Position numbers and translations under genes: made by a program. DNA of 64,000 nucleotides from positions 62,001 through 126,000 of the forward strand of contig LWTK01000041.1 of assembly GCA_003326205.1 (NCBI GenBank), in the 5' to 3' direction. This DNA is from Nostoc sp. ATCC 43529 (GTDB lineage Bacteria > Cyanobacteriota > Cyanobacteriia > Cyanobacteriales > Nostocaceae). The notes below the pieces were generated by a model that saw only the letters and a list, made by a program, of their open reading frames with translations, made no database searches and was not told the origin of the DNA. Every line of letters starts with the position of its first letter. Position 1 is the stretch's first letter. Of the stretch, positions 51,483 to 59,643 are shown one piece after another.

Positions 51483-52499
51483 CTAAATTGAATAAGACAC
51501 TGGGAAGGACTTAGCATCCTTTGGCTTTACATATACCCGCTGTTTTGGTTCTAACTCTAATTGATTATAGCGATCGCGTGTTAAATGCGCCGTCACTACT
51601 TGCCCATCATCGCAAGTTAATTCTACCTGAATTTCCCAACCCAAATGTATCAAACGACTGACTATAGCAGGTGTAGTAGCACCGTTAGCAGTAGTTTCTA
51701 AAATCACGTCTTGGGGACGCAAAAAGACTTGGGGATGGGGTGTATCAAATCCAGTACTTTGAAAAATTCTCGAACTGCTAGGCAATACGTTCACCGGGCC
51801 GATGAAACTCATCACAAATGCAGTGGCAGGATTATCATAAATTTCTGCTGGTGTTCCTACCTGTTCCACTCGCCCTTTATTCATTACCACAACTTCATCG
51901 GAGACTTCCATTGCTTCCTCTTGGTCGTGGGTCACGAAAACCGTGGTAACGTGTACTTCGTCATGGAGGTTGCGTAACCATGCCCGTAGATCTTTGCGGA
52001 CTTTAGCGTCAAGTGCGCCGAAGGGTTCATCTAACAATAAAACTTCGGGTTCTACCGCCAGTGACCTTGCTAATGCTACCCGTTGTCTTTGACCACCAGA
52101 AAGTTGTGATGGATAGCGATCGCCTAATCCACTCAATTGCACCAATTCTAGCAACTGTTCTACACGTCCTTTAATCTTCTTTGGGTTTGCCTTGCGAATT
52201 TCTAAGCCAAAAGCAATATTCTGCCTCACAGTCAAATGCTTGAATAAAGCATAATGCTGAAACACAAATCCAATATTTCGTTCTTGCACAGTTTGATATG
52301 TCGCATCCTTGCCGGTCAGCAGAATTTTGCCACTATCTGGCATTTCTAAGCCTGCTATTAAACGCAGCAGAGTAGATTTACCAGAACCCGATGGCCCAAG
52401 CAACGCAACTAGCGAACCACTCTTAATTTCCAAGCTGACCTGATCTACTGCCTTGAAACTCCCGAATTGTTTGGAGACGTTCTCAACTACAATGCCCAC
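51483..52499 (-). CDS. cysA: sulfate/thiosulfate-type ABC transporter ATPase
   Basis: A 338-residue ATPase of the CysA/spermidine-like class. Walker A is GPSGSGKST (about 35-43), the signature 'SQLSGGQRQRVALARSLAV', Walker B 'VLLLDEPFGALD', and the switch His in 'FVTHDQEEAMEVSD'. The C-terminal TOBE-like domain ('VFLRPQDVILETT', 'YNQLELEPKQRVYVKPKDA') is typical of CysA. The start is GTG at 52499 with AGAGG upstream. No sulfate permease or binding protein gene is adjacent, so it is an orphan ATPase here; its partners must be elsewhere and the sulfate assignment rests on overall sequence type. Confidence 0.85.
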   Translation of the reverse strand: MGIVVENVSKQFGSFKAVDQVSLEIKSGSLVALLGPSGSGKSTLLRLIAGLEMPDSGKILLTGKDATYQTVQERNIGFVFQHYALFKHLTVRQNIAFGLEIRKANPKKIKGRVEQLLELVQLSGLGDRYPSQLSGGQRQRVALARSLAVEPEVLLLDEPFGALDAKVRKDLRAWLRNLHDEVHVTTVFVTHDQEEAMEVSDEVVVMNKGRVEQVGTPAEIYDNPATAFVMSFIGPVNVLPSSSRIFQSTGFDTPHPQVFLRPQDVILETTANGATTPAIVSRLIHLGWEIQVELTCDDGQVVTAHLTRDRYNQLELEPKQRVYVKPKDAKSFPVSYSI

Positions 52500-52609
52500 T
52501 GCTGCTGTACCTCTGCAAATAAATCTACAGTTCCTTGCTAGGAATACTGTGTCTTACATATACCATACTAATTATTTTTGGATGAATAAGATTCAGGTAA
52601 TTCTGACTT

Positions 52610-54031
52610 CTAGCGCAGTAGAGTATGAAATTTTAGTTGACCCAGGAGGCTAATCTTTTTTCCAAGACTTAACATGTAAACTTCATAATCTCCTGATTCT
52701 GCGAACTTACAGGATATTTCAGTTTCTGTGCTTTCGTTCCATTGACTCTCGCATTTTTTGATATCTTGTAGTTTTCGTTGGGTCTGTTGATTGTCTTCTA
52801 GCAAATTTACAGATCCTGGCAACTCCCAAAATGAAGACTCAGATTTTTGTACTTTAGTATAGAGGGCAACAATTTTTTTCCGGTAATTTGGAGAACTATT
52901 AATTTTAATTACAGCACGTTTTTCAACATTTGTTTTATATTCAGTTGGGGAAATTAGTGTTAAGTCTTCGATGAAAAATTGAGGGGTTAGAAGTGGCTTA
53001 TTTTCAAAAGTATTGTAATCTTCACGGCGAGGTAAGAGTTGCCAATCTAATTGGTCAGGAAAATGACTAATACTCATTATTTGCGGAGGAAGGGTGAGAT
53101 ACTCTGTACTATAGGATGAAAATCGAATTTCGCTAGAATCCCGATCGTCCCAGGTCGTATCAACTAATTGCCAATTATCTAAAATTTTGACTGCATTCCA
53201 AGCATGATTTGTCCAATCATAATCGGAATTGACTAGTCTCACCACCTTAGGAATTAACTCCACAGGCGCTAAGTCTCGACGAATTTTACCTCTTATATAA
53301 ACAACATCCGCACCTATAGCTCGTCCCAATGCCATGAAGAGATTAGCATAGCCTTCACAAACCCCTTTGTGAGTTAAAAAAACAGTTTTAGCATCTTGAG
53401 CAGGTCGTATACCCGTTTTCAGCACGTCTAAATCATAGGTTACTCGACTAATAACATAGTCATGTATCGCTTTAATTCGTAAGTAAGGGTCTGATTGATG
53501 TTGAGCAATATATTTTGCAACAGATTCAATACTTGTTTCTACATCTGATGGCATGTTGGCAATAATTGGGTCAATCCTTGTATTATCTTGCCAAGGCCAA
53601 GGTGAATTTAATACGGGAGGTGTAGGTTTATATACTATACTATTAACTAAATCATTAACTGTATTGGTAAATAGATACGGATTTGTTTGATAAATTAAGG
53701 CTAGTATTAGTAATGTATAGCCTAATAAATATTTAGGTTTAATCCATTTAAAATTATTATTTTGCCACAACAAGAAAGATTGTGTATTGGATTGGTAACG
53801 AAGTAAAAATATTTTCTTCTTAAAAATAAAAACGATTAAAATGAGTGCGAAAATGCTAAATATCAGTGTTGTATTACTGATAGCTAAATTGCCTTGAAAA
53901 AACAAATATACACAGGCACTCACCATAGCCACAACTAGCAAAAGCACCCCAATCCGAACCATGCGTTTTCTCTTTTTCTGCTTCAGCTTACGAACTTCTT
54001 CGAGAAAACGGTTTTCAAGACTTTCAGGCAT
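52610..54031 (-). CDS. membrane transglutaminase-like (papain-fold) protein
   Basis: A 473-residue protein. Three membrane segments near the N-terminus (about 24-45, 52-70 and 101-117) are followed by an extracytoplasmic transglutaminase-like domain. The catalytic triad is visible: Cys225 in 'THKGVCEGYANLFMALGRAI', His276 in 'WTNHAWNAVKI' and Asp291 in 'WQLVDTTWDD'. The C-terminal ~170 residues resemble the KTD-like (kyphoscoliosis/CYK3-type) beta-sandwich extension. Such proteins may be peptidases or amidases at the cell surface; the substrate is unknown. It is divergent from chlP with a 239-bp gap. Confidence 0.82.
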   Translation of the reverse strand: MPESLENRFLEEVRKLKQKKRKRMVRIGVLLLVVAMVSACVYLFFQGNLAISNTTLIFSIFALILIVFIFKKKIFLLRYQSNTQSFLLWQNNNFKWIKPKYLLGYTLLILALIYQTNPYLFTNTVNDLVNSIVYKPTPPVLNSPWPWQDNTRIDPIIANMPSDVETSIESVAKYIAQHQSDPYLRIKAIHDYVISRVTYDLDVLKTGIRPAQDAKTVFLTHKGVCEGYANLFMALGRAIGADVVYIRGKIRRDLAPVELIPKVVRLVNSDYDWTNHAWNAVKILDNWQLVDTTWDDRDSSEIRFSSYSTEYLTLPPQIMSISHFPDQLDWQLLPRREDYNTFENKPLLTPQFFIEDLTLISPTEYKTNVEKRAVIKINSSPNYRKKIVALYTKVQKSESSFWELPGSVNLLEDNQQTQRKLQDIKKCESQWNESTETEISCKFAESGDYEVYMLSLGKKISLLGQLKFHTLLR

Positions 54032-54270
54032 AAAAGACCTTTGTGAAAAATAATCTATGTAATGGTTAAAGCTGGTATTTCATTTGTGTTACAAAAAAAT
54101 TATACTAGTAAATTCTGCTGAACCAAAATTTTGCCTTAGCAATTTCGCTTTTTGTTTCAAAAAGTTAAGGAATATTGCATTTCAGTCAAAACCTGGAGGT
54201 AAAGCGCCAAATCAGCCGAAAGACCGTGGTAGTATGCTCTCGGTAAATGTGAAGATTGGGAGAAAGACCT

Positions 54271-55491
54271 TTGACACTACGGGTTGCTGTTATTGGGTCA
54301 GGCCCTGCTGGTTCCTCTGCCGCTGAAACACTGGCAAAAGCTGGGATTGAAACCTACCTGTTTGAGCGCAAGCTAGACAACGCAAAGCCTTGCGGGGGCG
54401 CTATTCCCCTATGTATGGTGGGTGAATTTGACTTACCACCAGAGATTATCGATCGCCGCGTGCGGAAGATGAAAATGATTTCGCCTTCCAACCGCGAGGT
54501 TGATATCAATTTAGTAAATGAAGAAGAATATATAGGAATGTGCCGCCGGGAAGTCCTAGATGGCTTTTTGCGGAATCGTGCGGCAAAACTGGGTGCAAAT
54601 TTAATTAATGCCACTGTTCATAAACTCGATATACCAGCAAACAATACCGAACCCTACACCATCCATTATGTTGACCATACAGAAACTGGTGCAGAAGGTG
54701 TTGCCAAAACCCTGAAAGTGGATGTCATTATTGGGGCTGATGGGGCAAATTCGCGGGTTGCCAAAGAAATGGATGCTGGGGATTATAATTATGCGATCGC
54801 TTTTCAAGAGCGGATTCGCTTACCCGAAGACAAAATGGCATACTACAACGACCTTGCTGAAATGTATGTCGGCAATGACGTTTCCACAGACTTCTACGCC
54901 TGGGTTTTCCCCAAATACGACCACGTAGCTGTCGGTACAGGCACAATGCACGTTAACAAAGCCAGCATCAAACAACTACAAGCTGGCATCCGCGCCCGTG
55001 CTTCTGAGAAACTGGCAGGCGGTAAAATCATCAAAGTAGAAGCCCACCCCATTCCCGAACATCCCCGTCCCCGTCGTGTTGTCGGTCGCATCGCTTTAGT
55101 GGGAGATGCTGCTGGTTACGTTACCAAGTCTTCTGGCGAAGGTATTTATTTTGCTGCCAAATCTGGGCGGATGTGTGCCGAAACCATTGTCGAAGCATCT
55201 AATAATGGTAACCGCATTCCCACAGAAGATGACCTCAAGATTTACTTGAAGCGTTGGGATAAAAAATACGGACTCACTTACAAAGTCCTGGACATTCTGC
55301 AAACCGTCTTCTATCGTTCCGACGCCACCCGCGAAGCCTTTGTGGAAATGTGCGACGACCTCGATGTACAGCGGCTAACATTCGATAGCTATCTGTATAA
55401 GACCGTTGTTCCAGCTAATCCCATCACCCAATTAAAAATTACTGCCAAAACAATTGCTAGCTTACTTCGCGGTAATGCCCTTGCACCCTAA
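54271..55491 (+). CDS. chlP: geranylgeranyl diphosphate/chlorophyll reductase
   Basis: A 406-residue FAD-dependent reductase that converts geranylgeranyl groups to phytyl for chlorophyll a and tocopherol. The dinucleotide-binding motif is at the start (LRVAVIGSGPAGSSAAETLA), followed by 'CGGAIPLCMVGEFDLP', 'IIGADGANSRVAKEMD' and the second FAD motif 'GRIALVGDAAGYVTKSSGEG'. I start at the TTG at 54271 (MTLRVAV) because GGGAGAAAG is correctly spaced upstream and homologues begin there; an in-frame TTG at 54256 overlaps that ribosome site. A long perfect hairpin ends the transcript. Confidence 0.96.
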   Translation: MTLRVAVIGSGPAGSSAAETLAKAGIETYLFERKLDNAKPCGGAIPLCMVGEFDLPPEIIDRRVRKMKMISPSNREVDINLVNEEEYIGMCRREVLDGFLRNRAAKLGANLINATVHKLDIPANNTEPYTIHYVDHTETGAEGVAKTLKVDVIIGADGANSRVAKEMDAGDYNYAIAFQERIRLPEDKMAYYNDLAEMYVGNDVSTDFYAWVFPKYDHVAVGTGTMHVNKASIKQLQAGIRARASEKLAGGKIIKVEAHPIPEHPRPRRVVGRIALVGDAAGYVTKSSGEGIYFAAKSGRMCAETIVEASNNGNRIPTEDDLKIYLKRWDKKYGLTYKVLDILQTVFYRSDATREAFVEMCDDLDVQRLTFDSYLYKTVVPANPITQLKITAKTIASLLRGNALAP

Positions 55492-55520
55492 GTGAATTCA
55501 GAATTTAGAATTCCAACATC

Positions 55521-55565
55521 AGGAGCAGAGAATTCATAATCTGGAATTATGAATTCTCTGCTCCT
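55521..55565 (+). terminator. 20-bp perfect hairpin after chlP
   Basis: AGGAGCAGAGAATTCATAAT (55521-55540), 5-base loop CTGGA, perfect complement at 55546-55565, followed by a T/A-rich stretch. The rest of the 350-bp gap up to 55841 is AT-rich, with no gene. Confidence 0.8.
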
Positions 55566-55841
55566 CTGCTATTATTTTATCAAATAGCAACTTGATATTA
55601 AATTGACAAGTGTTAAGATAGTCAATTTGGTTGCTGGTTATAAGGTTTGTAAGAAAAATTACAAAATTCATCAATGTTTGCAAAATCCATAAAATAGGTT
55701 TAATAAATATAAATTACTCAATAAGATTTAAAAAAATACATATAAATACTTCATGAAAACTACAAAAAGATGTTGGCACATTTTGCGTAAATTTACTACG
55801 GTAGACTGGAGACTTACTAAAGAGAAGCTCCAGGGTGAGAA

Positions 55842-56564
55842 TTGAAACCTAAGTTTATGAAGCAAAGTTTAGTTGTTGCAACTGCCTTATCTAGTTTTTT
55901 TGTGACTGCGACCACAGCATTTGGCTTCTCTGGTCAAGCACAAGCTTTTTCTTTTTCTGGTATCTCCAGTGGTACATGGGGAGTACCCACTCCAGGAAGC
56001 CTTGATACCAACCCCACATTTACAGGTGTAGGAACCAACACATTTACTTGGGGTGAACCTTCTGCACCATCAACACTTCCAAATAAACTTATTTTTGATG
56101 GAAGTTCCTTTTCAGTAAACACCGACTCTGTATTTAAAATAGGTGAATTGAGGTACTTTAACGAAACAGTACTTAAAGGCACAAGCGTTGAATTTGTACC
56201 TTTAAATCTTAATCTATCCCTCAACTCCCCCGTTGGAATCAACCAAGCTTTTGACTTCGACTTCCGTTTGGTGAATACAGCGAATACCGCAACAAATCCG
56301 CCAGAACAAAATGCAGATTTTGTATTCATAGACACAAACTTGAGCGATAAGACTTTTACCTTTGCAGGTAATAAATACACACTTGAGCTAACAGGCTTTA
56401 ATCCAACTGTTCCTCAGTTCAGTATTCAAGCACTTGAAGGAGGCACAACTACAACATCTGTTTATGCCAAAATTAAAACAATACCAGAACCTGCAACAAT
56501 AGCAGGTTTATCCTTGCTAGGAATATACTTCTTATCTCGGAAAAAATCCTTGCAAAAAAATTAA
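55842..56564 (+). CDS. PEP-CTERM exported protein, choice-of-anchor-like
   Basis: A 240-residue exported protein. The signal peptide (MKQSLVVATALSSFFVTATT...) is followed by a beta-rich domain ('FTGVGTNTFTWGEPS', 'LNLSLNSPVGINQAFDFDFR') that resembles the cyanobacterial choice-of-anchor K type. The C-terminus is a canonical PEP-CTERM signal: 'TIPEPATIAGLSLLG' then 'SRKKS'. It is predicted to be processed by an exosortase and retained at or secreted from the surface. The first start is TTG at 55842; the ATG at 55857 is a good alternative. Codon use is like its neighbours. Confidence 0.83.
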   Translation: MKPKFMKQSLVVATALSSFFVTATTAFGFSGQAQAFSFSGISSGTWGVPTPGSLDTNPTFTGVGTNTFTWGEPSAPSTLPNKLIFDGSSFSVNTDSVFKIGELRYFNETVLKGTSVEFVPLNLNLSLNSPVGINQAFDFDFRLVNTANTATNPPEQNADFVFIDTNLSDKTFTFAGNKYTLELTGFNPTVPQFSIQALEGGTTTTSVYAKIKTIPEPATIAGLSLLGIYFLSRKKSLQKN

Positions 56565-56711
56565 CTCTAGGAATCATATTTGATTTTTGAAATTATCTAC
56601 TTACGCAGGGAATGGGTATTAGGGAATCAGGCTTTGAATCTATACATTTTTTAAAAAATCAAATCATAATCCTGCAAACAACAGATTTAGTAAATTATCC
56701 AAGTCAGAATT

Positions 56712-56807
56712 CAATACAGTTCAGATAAGACCAAAACACTTGTAGAGACGGCGATTTATCGCGTCTGTTAAACCCACAATTTTGTACAATTAGCCTGAAC
56801 TGTATTG
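56712..56807. mobile_element. MITE-like element copy B with 10-bp target duplication
   Basis: A 96-bp element with the same ends as the one at 29671: CAATACAGTTCAG at the left and its exact complement CTGAACTGTATTG at the right. Perfect direct repeats AGTCAGAATT flank it (56702-56711 and 56808-56817). The interior contains GAGACGGCGATTTATCGCGT, unrelated to the interior of copy A. No gene inside. The rest of this 325-bp gap is AT-rich. Confidence 0.87.
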
Positions 56808-56830
56808 AGTCAGAATTGGGATGCAATTCA

Positions 56831-56858
56831 TAAAAAAAGTCCCTCAGAATCTGAGGGA
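56831..56858 (-). terminator. Rho-independent terminator of the M50 protease gene
   Basis: On the minus strand TCCCTCAGA pairs with TCTGAGGGA, followed by CTTTTTTTA, 31 bp past the stop codon at 56890. Confidence 0.9.
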
Positions 56859-56889
56859 AGTTGAAGAGAGAATATTGTTTTTGAGAAGA

Positions 56890-58014
56890 CTATGCAGGGT
56901 TAGGTTGGGTTTGGCTTTGCAACAGTCGGATAATTGCAGCTTTTTCTAAGATTCCCACCAGCACACCATTATCACGAATTACAGGAAGCACAGAGACCTT
57001 TTGTTGTTCTAATAATTGGATAACTTCTAGTAGAGGTTGGTCTGATTGGACTGTGGTTGATTCTGCAATTGGTCGCATAACTTGTTTAACCAAAGTTTCT
57101 GACCACAATGCTGTAGGAATTGTTCGTAAGTTATCAGTAGCGATCGCACCTACTAATTGTCCATCATCATCAGTCACTAAATACCGATGCCAATTCTGTC
57201 CGCTTACAACTTGTTCGTCAGCAAATTCTCTCAGGGTCACATTGGCAGATACAATTGGGCTATTAGCAGTTACAGCATCTTCGGCTGTTAAACCCGTTAG
57301 TTTTTCTTGTACTCTGGCAAATTGAGCCGCATTACCAGCATTTTGCAACAAGAAGAAGCCAACTAACAAGTTCCAGAAGTTACCGAAGCTGCCAAATAAT
57401 AGTAGGGGAAGTATACCAGAAAGAACTGCCACCCAACCAAAGATTTGTCCAACTGCACTAGCAAAACTTACACCTTTATAAGGATTGCCTGTAATTTTCC
57501 AAACGATTGCTTTAAGTATATTTCCGCCATCTAAAGGCAAGCCGGGAATCAGGTTGAACAGTGCTAATGCCAAGTTAACGGCAGCCAAGACACCGAGAAT
57601 TGCAGCTAGGGGACCGGATACAGGTGTAGTAACACCAATGGCTGTAACGATGCTAAACAGTAGTAAACTAACTAGGGGACCGGCGATCGCTACCCAAAAA
57701 GCTTCACCAGGAGTTTTCGATTCTTTTTCTAAGCTTGCCAAACCACCAAAAATAAACAGTGTGATGGATTTGACATCGATTCCCTGACGGATAGCAACAA
57801 AACTGTGTCCTAACTCGTGGGCGACGACAGAGGCGAACAACATCAGCGCTGTCATCAATCCCAATAGCAAAGCTAATCCCCCAGACAACTGGGGAAATTG
57901 CGCCGCGAGTCCACTGCTATAGCTCCAAGTTACCAAACCTAGAACTAAAAACCACGACGGATGGATGTAGAAGGGAATCCCGAACAGATTTCCAACGCGA
58001 ATTGTGCCATTCAT
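56890..58014 (-). CDS. site-2 protease family (M50) with CBS domains
   Basis: A 374-residue membrane zinc metalloprotease. The start is the ATG at 58014 (MNGTIRVGNLFGIPF), chosen because AAGGTGA lies 6 bases upstream; the frame runs 17 codons further up. The zinc motif HELGH is at 66-70 and the third-ligand motif 'GLPLDGGNIL' lies ~95 residues later, both in membrane segments. The C-terminal part carries two CBS motifs ('HRYLVTDDDGQLVGAIATDN', 'VSVLPVIRDNGVLVGILEKA'), which bind adenosyl ligands in related proteins. This is the SpoIVFB-like subgroup III. Substrate unknown; such enzymes cut membrane regulators or clear signal peptides. Confidence 0.93.
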   Translation of the reverse strand: MNGTIRVGNLFGIPFYIHPSWFLVLGLVTWSYSSGLAAQFPQLSGGLALLLGLMTALMLFASVVAHELGHSFVAIRQGIDVKSITLFIFGGLASLEKESKTPGEAFWVAIAGPLVSLLLFSIVTAIGVTTPVSGPLAAILGVLAAVNLALALFNLIPGLPLDGGNILKAIVWKITGNPYKGVSFASAVGQIFGWVAVLSGILPLLLFGSFGNFWNLLVGFFLLQNAGNAAQFARVQEKLTGLTAEDAVTANSPIVSANVTLREFADEQVVSGQNWHRYLVTDDDGQLVGAIATDNLRTIPTALWSETLVKQVMRPIAESTTVQSDQPLLEVIQLLEQQKVSVLPVIRDNGVLVGILEKAAIIRLLQSQTQPNPA

Positions 58015-58204
58015 GTCGTTCACCTTTGATTTCAACTGCGAGAGGTTTGCTTTTGTTCCTCTCAATGTCTTTAGTGTAACGAAATGTTAAGGCGTTTTAA
58101 TCTTTGCAGTAGTAGTGTTGTCCGTCCGTAAAGGTGCGGTTATTGATAATATTTGGGAATAATACGAATTGAAAAAGCGATCGCAATACATATCAGCGAT
58201 CGTT

Positions 58205-58310
58205 TCCAAGGCTTCAAGTTATGATTTTATCGAACTTGTTGCGATCGCTCGATCGGTCTCTATCGCCCGTTTTACTTCTGCTTTAGAAATTTCTAGCATT
58301 TTTTTGGACT
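58205..58310 (-). pseudogene. decayed 3' end of an HsdM/HsdS-like gene (remnant 1)
   Basis: On the minus strand the frame reads SKKMLEISKAEVKRAIETDR then AIATSSIKS and a stop. It aligns with the C-terminus of the HsdM-HsdS protein at 59640 (SKQLLEIAKTGVERAIETDE, ATATTWINQQLEALE). DNA similarity continues to the GGCTTCAAGTT at 58210. No start or other R-M sequence is attached. It lies directly downstream of the broken HepT gene. Confidence 0.7.
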
Positions 58311-58327
58311 TTGCCTACAAAACACCT

Positions 58328-58654
58328 TTAAAGTAAAGAATCAATCAAGTTCAAAAGTTCTGGCAATTTATTTTCAACAACATCCCATATCACATCAAAA
58401 TCAAGCTGATCGTAATCATGGACAATCACATCTCGCATTCCTGCCATTTGTCGCCAGGGAATTTCTTGATGTTGCTAACGGAACGACTGAGAAAGCCGTT
58501 TGGTGGCTTCGCCAATAATTGTAATTTGGTAGAGGATTGCAGACAATTTCTCGTCATTGGTTTCCAGTTCCGATTTGCTAATCCCATCTGCATAGCGTAA
58601 GCTACGCCTGATAGCATTGGCGATGTCGATTAGAGATTCTTGGTCACGCGGCAT
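58328..58654 (-). pseudogene. hepT: HepT-like RNase toxin with in-frame TAG (nonsense)
   Basis: The frame starts at ATG 58654, overlapping the end of MntA, and begins 'MPRDQESLIDIANAIRRSLR', typical of HepT (DUF86). It runs to TAG at 58475-58477 after 'IGEATKRLSQSFR'. In the same frame it continues without further stops to TAA at 58328: 'QHQEIPWRQMAGMRDV' then 'IVHDYDQLDFDVIWDVVENK', ending LLNLIDSLL. The second part contains the conserved MAGMRDxxxHxY segment with the catalytic R...H pair. Full length would be 108 residues, normal for HepT. The TAG replaces a codon just before the catalytic block, so the toxin should be inactive unless suppressed. Confidence 0.85.
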
Positions 58655-58958
58655 AGATGACTTGTGCGGATTCCAAAATATTTTTACGTCTGAGCCAGTT
58701 TTCACTGCGCTCAATGGCGGCTTTTACAATCAGATCTACAGGTCGGTTAAAAATAACTTGCAGTTCATCACGCATTTGCAGAGTTTCGGTTAAGCCGCGT
58801 TTCGCAGTTGGAGAAAAGGCGATCAACACATCAATATCGCTTTCGGGGCGAAAGTCATCGCGTAAGACGGAGCCGAACAGGGCAAATTCGGTAACTTGCC
58901 ACTTGTGACAAAACTCACGAATCCGATCCATTGGTAAATCTATTGCAGTAATCGTCAT
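58644..58958 (-). CDS. mntA: MntA-like nucleotidyltransferase antitoxin
   Basis: A 104-residue minimal nucleotidyltransferase. The active-site motif is in 'FALFGSVLRDDFRPESDIDV' (GSxxR...SDxD) with a third acidic residue in 'NRPVDLIVKAAIE'. MntA proteins inactivate the cognate HepT RNase by adding AMP units to a Tyr near the catalytic site. The stop TGA (58644-58646) overlaps the ATG of HepT by 11 bases, as in the usual translationally coupled MntA-HepT pair. The antitoxin frame is intact. Its start codon follows directly after a remnant of R-M sequence. Confidence 0.9.
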   Translation of the reverse strand: MTITAIDLPMDRIREFCHKWQVTEFALFGSVLRDDFRPESDIDVLIAFSPTAKRGLTETLQMRDELQVIFNRPVDLIVKAAIERSENWLRRKNILESAQVIYAA

Positions 58959-59041
58959 GGCATTTGTAACTCCAAAGCTTCAAGTTGCTGGTTTATTCAA
59001 GTCGTTGCCGTTGCTTAATCAGTTTCAATCAGTTGTTCTAC
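58959..59041 (-). pseudogene. decayed 3' end of an HsdM/HsdS-like gene (remnant 2)
   Basis: The DNA from about 58970 to 59041 is ~85-90 % the same as the last ~75 bases of the HsdM-HsdS gene. Translated on the minus strand it reads VEQLIETD, stop, ATATT, stop, INQQLEALELQM, compared with VERAIETDEATATTWINQQLEALEVNLS in the intact gene (two stops in register). It runs right up to the MntA start. Confidence 0.8.
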
Positions 59042-59061
59042 TTATGTTTTACCCATTCAAC

Positions 59062-59643
59062 TCAAACGTTTGAAAAGTCGATATTTTCGTAAAGTTCTGC
59101 AATTTGAATTTGCACCTCAAAGGTACTCAAAGAAAGGGTGACATTTGGATCGTCGTATTCTGAAAATAGCCACTGATGAGGGCCTGTTTTGACATGATGC
59201 TCAACGTGTATGCGATATTGATCGATCAGCAGGTATTCTTGGAAGGTGGGGATTGTGCGATAGGCAACAAATTTATCGCCGCGGTCATAGTTTTGGGTGG
59301 ACTTAGATAACACTTCAGCGATAAAGCAGGGGTTCACCACAGTATCTTTGCGTCCAGTTTGAAGTTCTAAGGGTTTGGGCAGAACCATCACATCAGGGTA
59401 AGTATAAAGATTTGCATCGGGAATCCAGAGTCGCTGATCCAGGATAAATACACGGTAAGGCTTTCCCCGCAATGCTGCTTTAAGGATAGCCACAAGGTTG
59501 CTGGCAATATCATTATGGTCTGGGGTTCCACCCGTCATAGGGACAATTTCTCCATCGCAATATTCGCTGCGTGTTTCTGAGGCGATTTCGAGTTCTAAAT
59601 ATTGATCAATTGTGTAGTGTTTTGTCTCAGTTTGAGAAATCAT
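59062..59643 (-). CDS. Uma2 family PD-(D/E)xK endonuclease-like protein (second copy)
   Basis: A 193-residue Uma2/DUF820 protein, diverged from the one at 50701. 'YTIDQYLELEIASETRSEYC' and 'DGEIVPMTGGTPDHNDIASN' form the N-terminus; the nuclease core is 'YTYPDVMVLPKPLE' (PD) and 'PCFIAEVLSKSTQNYDRGDK' (ExL), with a downstream 'FQEYLLIDQ'. Its ATG overlaps the stop of the upstream HsdM-HsdS gene by ATGA, so the two are translationally coupled, which ties this Uma2 to the R-M gene more closely than is usual. Function unproven. Confidence 0.9.
   Translation of the reverse strand: MISQTETKHYTIDQYLELEIASETRSEYCDGEIVPMTGGTPDHNDIASNLVAILKAALRGKPYRVFILDQRLWIPDANLYTYPDVMVLPKPLELQTGRKDTVVNPCFIAEVLSKSTQNYDRGDKFVAYRTIPTFQEYLLIDQYRIHVEHHVKTGPHQWLFSEYDDPNVTLSLSTFEVQIQIAELYENIDFSNV

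Noticed and set aside
51483..52499. A complete sulfate uptake operon
   Set aside because: Only the ATPase is present; neighbours are a Uma2 gene and a transglutaminase-like gene.
55934..56380. 148-residue minus-strand frame
   Set aside because: Shadow of the PEP-CTERM protein gene.
58475..58714. HepT as an intact 79-residue protein
   Set aside because: The extra upstream residues belong to MntA in another frame, and the family's catalytic block continues in frame after the TAG, so a nonsense-broken gene fits better.
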